Shown piece by piece: positions 1-8,600 of a stretch of DNA of 11,215 nucleotides. Below the pieces are notes generated by a model. It did no database searches. It was not told the DNA's origin and saw nothing but the letters and a program-made list of their open reading frames with translations. Positions within the stretch are counted from its first letter, which is position 1, and every line of letters begins with the position of its first letter. The stretch is from Sulfuricella sp. (GTDB lineage: Bacteria > Pseudomonadota > Gammaproteobacteria > Burkholderiales > Sulfuricellaceae): contig JAUYSN010000429.1 of assembly GCA_030696235.1 (NCBI GenBank), positions 1 to 11,215 of the forward strand. The letters are read 5' to 3'. The translations under genes were made by a program, and so were the position numbers.

Positions 1-152
1 CGACGGACTTCAAACTCGGCCTTGTTCTATTCCGTAGCGCGTTTGGCCTTGCCTTGCGGAATCAGGAAATTGCGGCCATAGCCATCCTTGACTTTAACGA
101 TGTCGCCCAGCTGACCGAGATTGACAACCTTTTCCAATAAAATTAATTGCAT
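1..152 (-). pseudogene. rplI: 50S ribosomal protein L9 (bL9), 5' part only, with in-frame TAG at codon 42
   Basis: L9 binds 23S rRNA at the base of the L1 stalk through its N-terminal domain. The visible N-terminus begins [20 protein letters not shown] and continues through the family's rRNA-binding [13 protein letters not shown] segment to ATE at residue 41. Codon 42 is TAG (bases 27-29), and the same frame then reads NKAEFEVRR to the window edge, which is what normal L9 proteins carry at this place. The frame is therefore intact apart from one nonsense codon; GAG, AAG or CAG to TAG would explain it. The ATG (150-152) has a good Shine-Dalgarno AAGGAG at 160-165, which overlaps the rpsR stop. 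If the stop is real, the product is 41 residues against about 150 normally. A sequencing error is equally possible. The family assignment is secure; the pseudogene status is not. The gene continues beyond base 1. Confidence 0.85.
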
Positions 153-159
153 CTGGTGT

Positions 160-165
160 CTCCTT
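160..165 (-). promoter_or_regulatory. Shine-Dalgarno of rplI overlapping the rpsR stop codon
   Basis: AAGGAG on the minus strand lies 7 bases before the rplI ATG and shares bases with the TAA stop of rpsR (164-166). This fixes the rplI start and suggests that its translation is coupled to that of rpsR. Confidence 0.75.
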
Positions 166-430
166 AGTGCTGGTCAGTGTAGGGAATCAGGGCCAGGAAG
201 CGGGCGCGCTTGATAGCGGTACCCAGCTGACGCTGGTAGCGGGTTTTCGTACCGGTAATGCGGCACGGGATAATCTTGCCGTTTTCCGCGATGAAATCCT
301 TCAGGATTTCGGTATCCTTGTAATCGACTTCCTTGATACCTTCAGCGGTGAATTTGCAAAACTTGCGACGCTTGAACATGCCGCCACGGCTGCTCGGCCG
401 GGTCGGTTTTTTCGTGGTAGGACGTGCCAT
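164..430 (-). CDS. rpsR: 30S ribosomal protein S18 (bS18)
   Basis: S18 is a small-subunit platform protein that binds 16S rRNA as a heterodimer with S6, encoded two genes upstream. The 88-residue product contains the family core: [21 protein letters not shown] (about 19-39), then [10 protein letters not shown] (about 52-61), then the basic segment [20 protein letters not shown] and the C-terminus TDQH. Residues 1-17 form a basic, Pro/Thr/Ser-rich extension ([17 protein letters not shown]) absent from the 75-residue E. coli protein; N-terminal tails of this sort are known in betaproteobacterial S18. The ATG is 2 bases after the priB stop and is preceded by the purine-rich GAGAGAGG. Met18 is an in-frame alternative start, but the upstream ATG has the better ribosome site. 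Cys25 is the family's conserved cysteine, and Cys56 stands where E. coli has serine. Confidence 0.97.
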   Translation of the reverse strand: MARPTTKKPTRPSSRGGMFKRRKFCKFTAEGIKEVDYKDTEILKDFIAENGKIIPCRITGTKTRYQRQLGTAIKRARFLALIPYTDQH

Positions 431-432
431 TT

Positions 433-738
433 TTAACCTCTCTCAATCAATTCTATTCTATTCAAGTGCAACACCAGTTGCTGACTGTGCTGGCTCTTGC
501 GTGCCAGGAAACCTGCTGCCTTGATGCTGTCGCCGGCTTTCCAGCCGGCAACGACCTGGGCGGGATCACCCATCGCGATCGCGGGTATTTCACATTCAAC
601 TTTGCGCTTGAACCCCGCCTCGATCTGCTCGGAAACATGACCTATTCTAAAGGCCATCAGGGGCAAACCGGCTGGGGTATAACGCAAGGCATCCATCTCG
701 GCGATTCGGCCAGTCAGGACAACCTGGTTGCAATCCAC
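433..738 (-). CDS. priB: Primosomal replication protein N (PriB)
   Basis: PriB is a dimeric OB-fold single-stranded-DNA-binding protein that works with PriA and DnaT to restart stalled replication forks. The 101-residue length fits the family. Recognisable elements are the first strand NQVVLTGRI (about 4-12), [14 protein letters not shown] (about 21-34, aligning with SPSGIPHCQFVLEH of E. coli), [18 protein letters not shown] (about 40-57) and the C-terminal [11 protein letters not shown]. The start is GTG at 736-738, directly abutting the TAA of rpsF with no gap. The next ATG (residue 15) would remove the first strand, so GTG is preferred. The ribosome site is weak (AGGAAG at 750-755, 11 bases away), which points to translational coupling with rpsF. 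The gene sits between rpsF and rpsR, the classical beta/gamma-proteobacterial arrangement. Confidence 0.95.
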   Translation of the reverse strand: MDCNQVVLTGRIAEMDALRYTPAGLPLMAFRIGHVSEQIEAGFKRKVECEIPAIAMGDPAQVVAGWKAGDSIKAAGFLARKSQHSQQLVLHLNRIELIERG

Positions 739-1140
739 TTAGGCTGCAGCTTCCTGGGCGGCTGGCGCCTCGGCCGGGGTTTCCACGGCCTTAACTACAG
801 GAGTTTCCGTGAAGCGGGCCCGGTCTTCCTTCATCATCGGCGAAGGCGTGGTTACGGCTTCCTTCACTTTGATAGTCAGGTGGCGCAGGACCGCATCGTT
901 GAACTTGAAAGCATGATCGAGCTCGTCCAGGGTTTCCTGGTCACACTCGATGTTCATCAGCACGTAGTGCGCCTTGTGCATTTTCTGGATCGGGTAGGCC
1001 ATCTGGCGGCGTCCCCAGTCTTCGAGACGATGAATCTGGCCGCTCTTGGAGGTGATCAGGGTGCGGTAGCGTTCGATCATGGCGGGCACCTGCTCGCTCT
1101 GGTCGGGGTGAACGATGAAAACAATTTCGTAATGTCGCAT
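739..1140 (-). CDS. rpsF: 30S ribosomal protein S6 (bS6)
   Basis: S6 is a ferredoxin-like-fold protein of the 30S platform that pairs with S18. The 133-residue product starts [20 protein letters not shown] and carries the family's [18 protein letters not shown] block (about 36-53) and the [11 protein letters not shown] strand (about 57-67). It also has [18 protein letters not shown] (about 79-96), with the conserved RHL motif. The last 25 or so residues are an Ala/Pro/Glu-rich tail ending AAQEAAA, probably disordered. It differs from the glutamate tail that RimK extends in E. coli. The ATG at 1138-1140 has an excellent AAGGAG at 1146-1151, 5 bases upstream. It is the first gene of the rpsF-priB-rpsR-rplI operon and is preceded by its own promoter and a leader hairpin. 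Confidence 0.97.
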   Translation of the reverse strand: MRHYEIVFIVHPDQSEQVPAMIERYRTLITSKSGQIHRLEDWGRRQMAYPIQKMHKAHYVLMNIECDQETLDELDHAFKFNDAVLRHLTIKVKEAVTTPSPMMKEDRARFTETPVVKAVETPAEAPAAQEAAA

Positions 1141-1145
1141 GAATA

Positions 1146-1151
1146 CTCCTT
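1146..1151 (-). promoter_or_regulatory. Shine-Dalgarno of rpsF
   Basis: AAGGAG on the minus strand, 5 bases before the rpsF ATG. It lies 10 bases downstream of the foot of the leader hairpin, so folding or protein binding at the hairpin could plausibly affect ribosome access. Confidence 0.8.
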
Positions 1152-1161
1152 ACGGGTTAAA

Positions 1162-1188
1162 GCCTCCCGCCATGCGGGACGGTGAGGC
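1162..1188 (-). promoter_or_regulatory. rpsF leader hairpin with bulged CCG; candidate S6:S18 autoregulatory element
   Basis: Read on the minus strand, the 5' UTR of rpsF folds into an outer stem GCC/GGC, a one-sided bulge TCACCG, and an inner 6-bp stem TCCCGC/GCGGGA closed by a 3-base ATG loop. A stem with a bulged CCG in front of rpsF is the hallmark of the known S6:S18-binding leader motif, in which the S6:S18 heterodimer recognises a mimic of its 16S rRNA site and represses its own operon. The position is right: between the predicted promoter and the rpsF Shine-Dalgarno. The hairpin and bulge are seen directly; the function is inferred from the known motif, and I could not test covariation. 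Confidence 0.7.
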
Positions 1189-1205
1189 AAGGTGAAAAGC
1201 CGAAC

Positions 1206-1234
1206 AGTTTAATGAAAATCGGCTGAAAAATCAA
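1206..1234 (-). promoter_or_regulatory. sigma70-like promoter of the rpsF operon
   Basis: The minus strand carries TTGATT (1229-1234) and TAAACT (1206-1211) separated by exactly 17 bases, each matching 4 of 6 consensus positions. The segment is AT-rich compared with its surroundings. Transcription would start near 1199, giving a leader of about 60 bases that contains the CCG-bulge hairpin. No other spacing or box pair in the 146-base gap between hlyD and rpsF is as good. Confidence 0.6.
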
Positions 1235-1286
1235 ATACTCACTTTCTCGCCTTCTTTTTCCTTCTTCATGCCGGAAAATTCACCCG

Positions 1287-2654
1287 CTACCTTTCCCTCC
1301 CCGCCTCATGAAACGCCTTCCGCACCGGCGAGAGCAGGTATTCCATCACCGTGCGGCGCCCGAGCAGTATCTCTGCCGAGGCCTGCATCCCGGCCCCGAG
1401 CGGGAAGCGTTCCCCGTCCATCTCCAGGCGCATCGCCTTGAGCGCCACCAGCGCCTTGTAGACCAGCGGCGGCGTTTTCGCGTTCTTGTCGCTTTGCGCG
1501 GGGTTATTGCTGGTGTTGTTGTCGGCCGCATCCGCGCTGACATGTTCGACCGTGCCCTCGACCATGCCGTATTTCTGGAACGGGAAGGCGGCGAGCTTGA
1601 GTTTCACCGACTGGCCTTTGCGGATGAAGCCGATGTCTTCGTTCGATATCCAGACTTCGGCGCGTAGCGTCTCTTCCTTCGGCACCAGGGTGAGCAGCAC
1701 GGTGCCGGGCTGGACGACGGTACCCACGGTATGGGTGGCCAAATCCTTGACGATGGCGGCCTGCGAGGCCTTGAGTTCGAGCAGTTCCTGCTTGTGCGTC
1801 TGCTTGGCGATCTCCTGGGATAGCTTGTCGGCCGTCCCCTGGCTTTCGTTCCTTTCGACATAGAGTTGGCGCCGATAGTCGGAATCGATCTGGGCAAGCT
1901 TTTTCTCCGATTGCTGGATGCTGGCTCGGGTCGATTCGATCAGGAATTCCTGGGTCTTGAGTTCCTGCTCCTTCTCGATGCGCTCGCGTTTCTTGTCGCT
2001 GGCCATGATGGTGCCGGAAAAGCCATCCCTGGCCAGTTTCTCGAAGGCCTTGTCCTGATTGCGGTAGTGCGGCAGTACCTCGGTGAGCTTGACCTTCACC
2101 TGTTCGGCGGATGAAAGATCATGCTTCGCCTTGACCAGGCGGCTGCGCTCCTCGGCCAGGGCCGCCTCGAGAGCGGCCCGGTTGGCGCGGTATTGCGCCT
2201 CGACCTCGCGCGCGAGTGGGGGCGGATCGCCGGCCTCGGTGCGGAACGGGCGGTTTCCAAGCTCGGCGTCGATCCGGCGCAGGGTGAGGCGCTTGCGCTG
2301 GTACTCGTCTCCCAGCGACTTGGCATCGGCATCGGTAATCAGGGTATCCATGCGCATCAGCACCTGGCCCGCTTTCACCTCCTCGCCCTCCTTGACGAGG
2401 ATTTCCTTGACGATGCCGGACTCCGACGGCTGGACGATCTTGAGATAGCTCTGCGGCACCAGCTTGCCTTCGGCCACCGCGACGATGTCGAGCTTGCCGA
2501 CGATTGCCCATACGAGCAGCGCGGCAAGCAGCACCAGCAACGAGATCATCACCGCTCGCCCCACGGGGTTGGGGGGCGAATCCTGGAGACGCAGCAAGGG
2601 CGGGGAGAAATCCAGGGGACCCGGATCGGTCTTGGGGAAGGCGGGTAGTTTCAT
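1287..2654 (-). CDS. HlyD-family type I secretion periplasmic adaptor (membrane fusion protein)
   Basis: HlyD-type proteins join an inner-membrane ABC exporter to a TolC-like outer-membrane channel so that substrates leave the cell in one step. The 455 residues show the usual order. A short Pro-rich cytoplasmic tail (1-33) precedes one membrane segment (about 35-53). The first lipoyl/biotinyl-like half follows (about 66-103; PSESGIVKEILVKEGEEVKA). Next is a charged coiled-coil hairpin (about 145-300) whose tip is near LARDGFSGTIMASDKKR. The second lipoyl half is at about 292-325 (ATHTVGTVVQPGTVLLTLVP), and a beta-barrel domain carries an Asn-rich insert (about 374-396). The C-terminus GMQASAEILLGRRTVMEYLLSPV is typical of HlyD. 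In the second lipoyl half the usual APVDG-like turn is replaced by ASQAA. The ATG lies 5 bases after the giant gene's stop, with only a weak GGAT upstream, so the two genes are probably one transcript and translationally coupled. It is most likely the exporter adaptor for the giant protein. The stop is TAG. Confidence 0.93.
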   Translation of the reverse strand: MKLPAFPKTDPGPLDFSPPLLRLQDSPPNPVGRAVMISLLVLLAALLVWAIVGKLDIVAVAEGKLVPQSYLKIVQPSESGIVKEILVKEGEEVKAGQVLMRMDTLITDADAKSLGDEYQRKRLTLRRIDAELGNRPFRTEAGDPPPLAREVEAQYRANRAALEAALAEERSRLVKAKHDLSSAEQVKVKLTEVLPHYRNQDKAFEKLARDGFSGTIMASDKKRERIEKEQELKTQEFLIESTRASIQQSEKKLAQIDSDYRRQLYVERNESQGTADKLSQEIAKQTHKQELLELKASQAAIVKDLATHTVGTVVQPGTVLLTLVPKEETLRAEVWISNEDIGFIRKGQSVKLKLAAFPFQKYGMVEGTVEHVSADAADNNTSNNPAQSDKNAKTPPLVYKALVALKAMRLEMDGERFPLGAGMQASAEILLGRRTVMEYLLSPVRKAFHEAGRER

Positions 2655-2659
2655 GTGGC

Positions 2660-5600
2660 TTATCCGATCCGCTCCATGCCCTCACGCAGCCCGCGGAACG
2701 ATTTCAACTGGGTACCGGCACAGGCCGAGAGTGAGAATGAATCGATCCCGCAACCGGTTTTGGAACCGAGGAAGCTCGCCGAAGCTTGATGCAGGGCCGA
2801 GATGTCCGCGCCATGACCCTGACGCAGCAAGGGCAAAGATTTGTCGTCCATGGCCATCCGCCGGGAGACGGCGAGATCGACCTCGATCCAGCGCGCCAGC
2901 GTGGCGCTGGTGTCGGTTTCCTTCCGGGTGCCGGCAAATTCCTCGTAGTGCTTGTCGAGTTGCTTCGGGTCGAGATAGGTGAGGTTGGATAGCTTGTTTC
3001 GATCGTCCCCGTCCGACTTCCCGTCGTGGCTGTCGGCGGACGAGTTGCCCTTTCCTGCCTTCGACCCCACCTCATCGCCCCTGCCGCCTTGCGATCCGGG
3101 ATAGCCGGGCGAGGTACCGGGGCCGTCGTTGAAATTGGTGACGTGGCCTGCCGGAGCCGCATCCTGCCCGTTGCCCACCCCTTCGTTGCCATGACTGATC
3201 GAAATGCGGAACGTATCCGAGGCAGAGAGGCTTCCGACAGTGCTGCCCGTGGCGGCCACCCTGTCTGTCGCAGTCACATTGATATCGACATGGCAGACGT
3301 CCTTCGGGGCTACTCCGGAGAAAGTCTGGGTGGCGGGGTCGAAATTGAGCCAATCCGGTAACGGCGAGCCGTCAGCCCGCGTTGCCGAGTAGTCGAGCGT
3401 ATCCCCCCGGTCGATGTCGGCGAAGCTCCCGGACGGCATCTGCCAGGAGAAGGGTTTATGGAACGTGAAGTCCTGATCGGCCAACGGCGCGGCCAGGATG
3501 GGCGCGTCGTTCGTCCCGTTCAGAGTGACATCCAGCGCCGAAGAAACGCCGACGATGCCATCCGTCGCGGTATAGCCGAAATGCTCGGACACCTGTGCCG
3601 TGCGGCCCAGCGACTGAACTGCGGGTGAAGCGTTGTCCAGCGCGTAGCTGTAAGTGCCGTCTGCGGCCAATGTCAGGCTGCCGTAGCTGCCTGTCCTGAG
3701 TCCGGCATCGGCCACGCTCAAGGCAGTTCCTTGGTCAACATCGGTGTCGTTGTTCAGCACATTGCCGGTTGCCGATACGATGAGGTCTTCCTGAACGGTG
3801 GCCGTGTCCGCGGTCGTGACCGGGGCGTCATTCACACCAGTGACGGTCATGGTGACTTGTGCGGTGCTGGTCGCCCCTGCCGTGTCGCTCACGGTGTAGC
3901 CGAAGGTGTCGGTCGCGGTCTGGCCTTGGGCCAGGGACTGGAACAGCGTGCCGATGTCGTATTGCACTACGCCGTTAGCCAGGGACACGGCAGCACCGGA
4001 GGCCGCTTGCGAGACGCCAACGATGCTCAGGACATCGCCCGCATCCGGGTCGGTGTCATTCGCCAGCAGCGTGGCGACATTCAGGATGACTGCTCCACCA
4101 TCTTCAGTTGCGGCACCCGAATCTGCAATGGCGGTTGGGCCGTCGTTGACACCCACTATGGTCACATCGACTACGCTGCTTGCCGTGGCCCCCTTGCTGT
4201 CGCTGATGGTGTAGCCGAAGCTGTCCATCACCGTCTGCCCCGCGCCCAGTTCCTGGAAGCGATTGCCGATGTCGTAGCGCACTTGCCCGTTCACCAGCGC
4301 GACGGTCGCTCCAACAGCGGATGCGCCGACGGAAACGACGGAGATGACGTCGTTGGCATTCGGGTCGGTGTCGTTCGCCAGCAATGCCGCTGTCGGCACA
4401 TTCATCACGCCGCCGTCCTCGCACACGGTAATCGCGTCCGGGTTGGCGACCGGCGGACGGTTCAGCAGTCCCTCTATGCCGGCAAGATCAAGCGAGGAGC
4501 CATCGCCGAACTCGATGCGATTCACGCCTTCGCTCTGCACGAACCAGTTGGTCAGTGTGATGGTATCGGTCGTGCCGAGCACCTTCACGATCATGTTGTC
4601 GCCATCGCGCACGCCTTCCAGATTGGCTTCGGTCAGGTTGCCCCCGATGTACAAGGTATCGCTGCCCAGCGCATCAGCTATGGTGTCCGCACCATCGCCG
4701 GGATTGAACACGTAGCGGTCATTGCCCGCACCGCCCAGCAGGGTGTCGTCGCCTTGTCCGCCGATCAGGGTGTCGGCACCGGCACCGCCGTCGAGCACGT
4801 TCGCGCCGCTGTTGCCGGTAAGAGCGTTGTCGAGCGCGTTGCCGGTGGCGTTGATGTCAACCGTACCGGTCAGCGTGAGATTCTCGACGTTGCCGGAGAG
4901 GGTGTAGTTCACGCTGGACTGAACGCTGTCGATCCCGGCATTGGCCGCTTCCACCACCACGTCGGCAACATTGTCTACCACGTAGGTGTCGTTGCCGCCC
5001 AGTCCGGCCAGGACATTCGCGCCGCTATTGCCGACGATAAGGTTATCCAGCGCGTTGCCCGTGCCGTTGATGTTTGCGGTTCCGCTGAGATCAAGGTTCT
5101 CGATGTTGCTCGCCAGTGTGTAGCTAACGGAAGCAAGCACGGTATCTGTCCCGGCATTGGCAGCTTCCACCACCACGTCACCCACATTGTCCACCACGTA
5201 GGTGTCGTCGCCCGCGCCGCCTGCCATGGTGTCCGCGCCTATACCGCCATCGATCACGTTGTTGCCGCTATTGCCGCTGATCGCGTTGTTGAACGCATTA
5301 CCGGTGGCGTTGAGCGCTTCTACACCGGTAAGGACGAGGTTTTCCAGATTGCTGCCCAGGGTGTAGCTGATGCCCGATTGAACCGTGTCCGTGCCTGCGT
5401 TCAATGCCTCCGTCACCACATCGCCGGCATTGTCCACGATATAGGTATCGTTACCCGCCCCGCCTGCCATGCTGTCCGCCCCGGCGCCGCCATCCAGCAC
5501 GTTTGCGCCGCTGTTGCCGGTGATCGTGTTGTCCAGCGCGTTGCCCGTGGCATTGATCGCAGCCGTGCCGGTCAGGGTCAGGTTCTCGACGTTGTCGGAG

Positions 5601-8600
5601 AGCGTGTAGGTCGCCGAAACAAACACGCTGTCGATACCTTCGCCTGCGTTCTCCACGACCACATCGGCGGTGTTGTCCACGTAGTAGGTGTCGTTGCCGC
5701 TCAGACCAGCCAGCACGTTCACACCACTGTTACCGGTGATGACGTTGTCCAGCGCATTGCCGGTGCCGTTGATGGCAGCCGTGCCGGTGAGCGTGAGATT
5801 CTCGACATTGTCGGAAAGCGTGTAAGTGGCACTGGACTGCACGCTATCCGTACCGGCATTGACTCCTTCCACCACGACATCGTTGACGTTATCGACGACA
5901 TAAGTATCGTTGCCCGCACCACCAGACATCGTGTCTGCACCCGCACCACCGTTCAGCACGTTCGCGGCTGCATTGCCGATGATCGTGTTGTCGAGCGCAT
6001 TGCCCGTGCCGTTGATGGCAGCCGTGCCGGTCAGGATCAGGTTCTCGACGTTAGCCGTCAGAGTGTAGCTGATGCTGGATTGAACCGTGTCGATGCCCGC
6101 ATTCAGTGCTTCGGTCACCACATCACCGGCGTTATCCACGATGTAAGTGTCGTCGCCCGCGCCGCCTGCCATGCTGTCCGCGCCTGTGCCGCCATCCAGC
6201 ACGTTTCCGGCAGCGTTGCCTGTGATCGTGTTGTTCAAGGTGTTGCCCGTACCGTTGATCGCATCTGTGCCGGTCAGCGTGAGATTCTCGACGTTCGCGC
6301 CCAAGAAATAGGAGATGGAAGATAGCACCGTGTCCGTACCTGAGCTCGCCGCCTCCGTCACCACGTCGCCAGCGTTGTCCACCACATAGGTGTCGTCGCC
6401 CGCGCCGCCCGCCATGCTGTCCACACCCGACCCGCCGTTCAGCGTGTCGTTGCCGATGTTGCCATTGAGCGTGTCGTTGCCGGCAAGCCCGCTGAGGATG
6501 TTGTTCCCCGTATTGCCGACGATCACGTTGTCCCGCGCGTTGCCCGTGCCGTTGATCGCCGCCGTGCCGGTCAGGGTGAGGTTCTCGACGTTATCGGTCA
6601 GAGTGTAGCTGATGCTGGATTGAACGAGGTCGATCCCTTCGCCAGGATTTTCCGTGACGATGTCGCCTGCGTTGTCCACCACGTAGGTATCGTTGCCTAC
6701 GCCGCCCAACATGGTGTCGGCTCCTACCCCGCCGTTCAGCGTGTCGTTGCCTTCCAGCCCGGTGAGCAGGTTCGCTCCACTATTGCCGAGGATGACGTTG
6801 TCCAGCGCATTACCCGTGCCGTCGATGTTGGCAGTGCCGGTCAGGGTCAGGTTCTCGACGTTGTCCGTGAGCGTGTAGGTGATGGATGACTGAACGAGGT
6901 CGGTGCCTTCGTTCAGGTTTTCCGTGACCAGGTCGCCTTGAGCCTGTCCTGAGCCTGTCGAAGGATTGTCCACCACGTAGGTGTCGTCGTTCAAGCCGCC
7001 AGACATGGCATCCGCGCCTGTTCCGCCATCCAGCAGGTCGTTGCCCGCACCACCCAGCAGCGTGTCGTCGCCTGCGCCGGCATAGAGCGAGTCCGCTCCC
7101 GCACCGCCATCCAGCACGTTCGCTGCCACGTTGCCGGTGATGATGTTGTTAAGCGTGTTGCCCGTACCGTCGATGATGTCCGCACCGGTCAGGGTGAGGT
7201 TCTCGACGTTGGCCGTCAGGGTGTAGGTGATATTGGATTGCACCAGATCGGTTCCCGAACTCAGCGCCTCCGTCACCAAGTCACCCGCGTTGTCCACCAC
7301 GTAGGTATCGTCGCCTGCGCCGCCCGCCATGCTGTCCACGCCCAGCCCGCCATCCAGCGTGTCGTTACCGGCATTGCCCGTGAGCGAGTCGTTTCCGGCA
7401 AGGCCAGAGAGAATGTTATTCCCCGTATTGCCGACGATCACGTTATCCAGCTCATTGCCCGTGCCGTTGATGGATGCCGTACCGGTCAGAGTCAGATTCT
7501 CGACGTTGGCAGTGAGCGTGTAGCTGATGCCGGACTGAACGTTGTCGATACCTTCGCCAAGGTTCTCGGTGACGATGTCGCCTGCGTTGTCCACCACGTA
7601 GGTATCGTCACCCACGCCGCCCAGCATGGTATCGGCACCCGCGCCGCCGTTCAGCGTGTCGTTGCCTTCCAGTCCGGTGAGCACATTCGCGCCGCTGTTG
7701 CCGAGGATGATGTTATTGAGAACGTTGCCCGTGCCGTTGATGTTGGCTGCACCAGTCAAAGTCAGATTCTCGACATTGTCAGTCAGAGTGTAGGTGATGG
7801 ACGATTGAACGAGATCCGTTCCTTCGGCAAGGTTTTCCACGACGAGGTCGCCGACGTTATCCACCACATAGGTGTCATCGTTCAAACCGCCCTGCATGGT
7901 GTCTGCTCCCACGCCGCCATCCAGCAGGTCGTTACCCGCATTGCCCTGCAGCAGATCATTCCCCGCTTCGCCGTAGAGCGCATCGTTGCCGTCGCCGCCG
8001 ATCAGCGTGTCGTCTCCCGTTCCCGCATAGATGGTGTCCACACCTGCACCGCCATCCAGCACGTTGGCCGACGAGTTGCCGGTGATGATGTTGTTGAGCG
8101 TGTTGCCTGTGCCGTCGATGACGTCCGCACCGGTCAGGGTGAGGTTCTCGACGTTGGCCGTCAGGGTGTAGGTGATGCCGGATTGCACCAGGTCTGTGCC
8201 CGCATTCAGTCCTTCCGTGACGATGTCGCCGACGTTGTCCACCACGTAGGTGTCGTTGCCCGCGCCGCCGCTCATGCTGTCCGCGCCCAGTCCGCCGTTC
8301 TGCACGTTGGCGGCAGCATTGCCGACGATGGCGTTGTCCAGCGCATTGCCGGTGCCATTGGTGGCAGCCGTTCCGGTCAGGGTGAGGTTCTCGACGTTGG
8401 CCGTCAACGTGTAGCTGATGCTGGCCTCGACGGTGTCAATGCCCTCGTCGAGGCTTTCGCTCACGAGGTCGCCGACGTTCTCGACGACGTAGGTGTCGTT
8501 ACCCAGACCGCCAGCCATGCTGTCGGCACCGGTGCTGCCATCGAGCCGGTTGTTGCCGATGTTGCCGAGGATGACATTGTTGAGCGTGTTGCCGGTGCCG

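Noticed and set aside
424..1185. 253-codon plus-strand open frame across priB and rpsF
   Set aside because: It lies opposite two securely identified genes, and its translation resembles no known protein.
1231..1269. Mini-ORF on the minus strand (ATG at 1267-1269, TGA at 1231-1233, 12 codons, MKKEKEGEKVSI) between hlyD and rpsF
   Set aside because: There is no ribosome site, it ends inside the predicted promoter, and it is too short for support.
2119..2685. 188-codon minus-strand frame overlapping the start of hlyD
   Set aside because: It is an Arg/Pro/Gly-rich out-of-frame shadow of hlyD, typical of GC-rich DNA.
3731..6325. 864-codon open frame on the plus strand, antisense to the giant gene
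   Set aside because: It is a shadow of the repeat array. The repeated codons of the minus-strand protein leave this antisense frame free of stops, so it stays open unit after unit. Its translation shows only the mirrored repeat and no domain or ribosome site.
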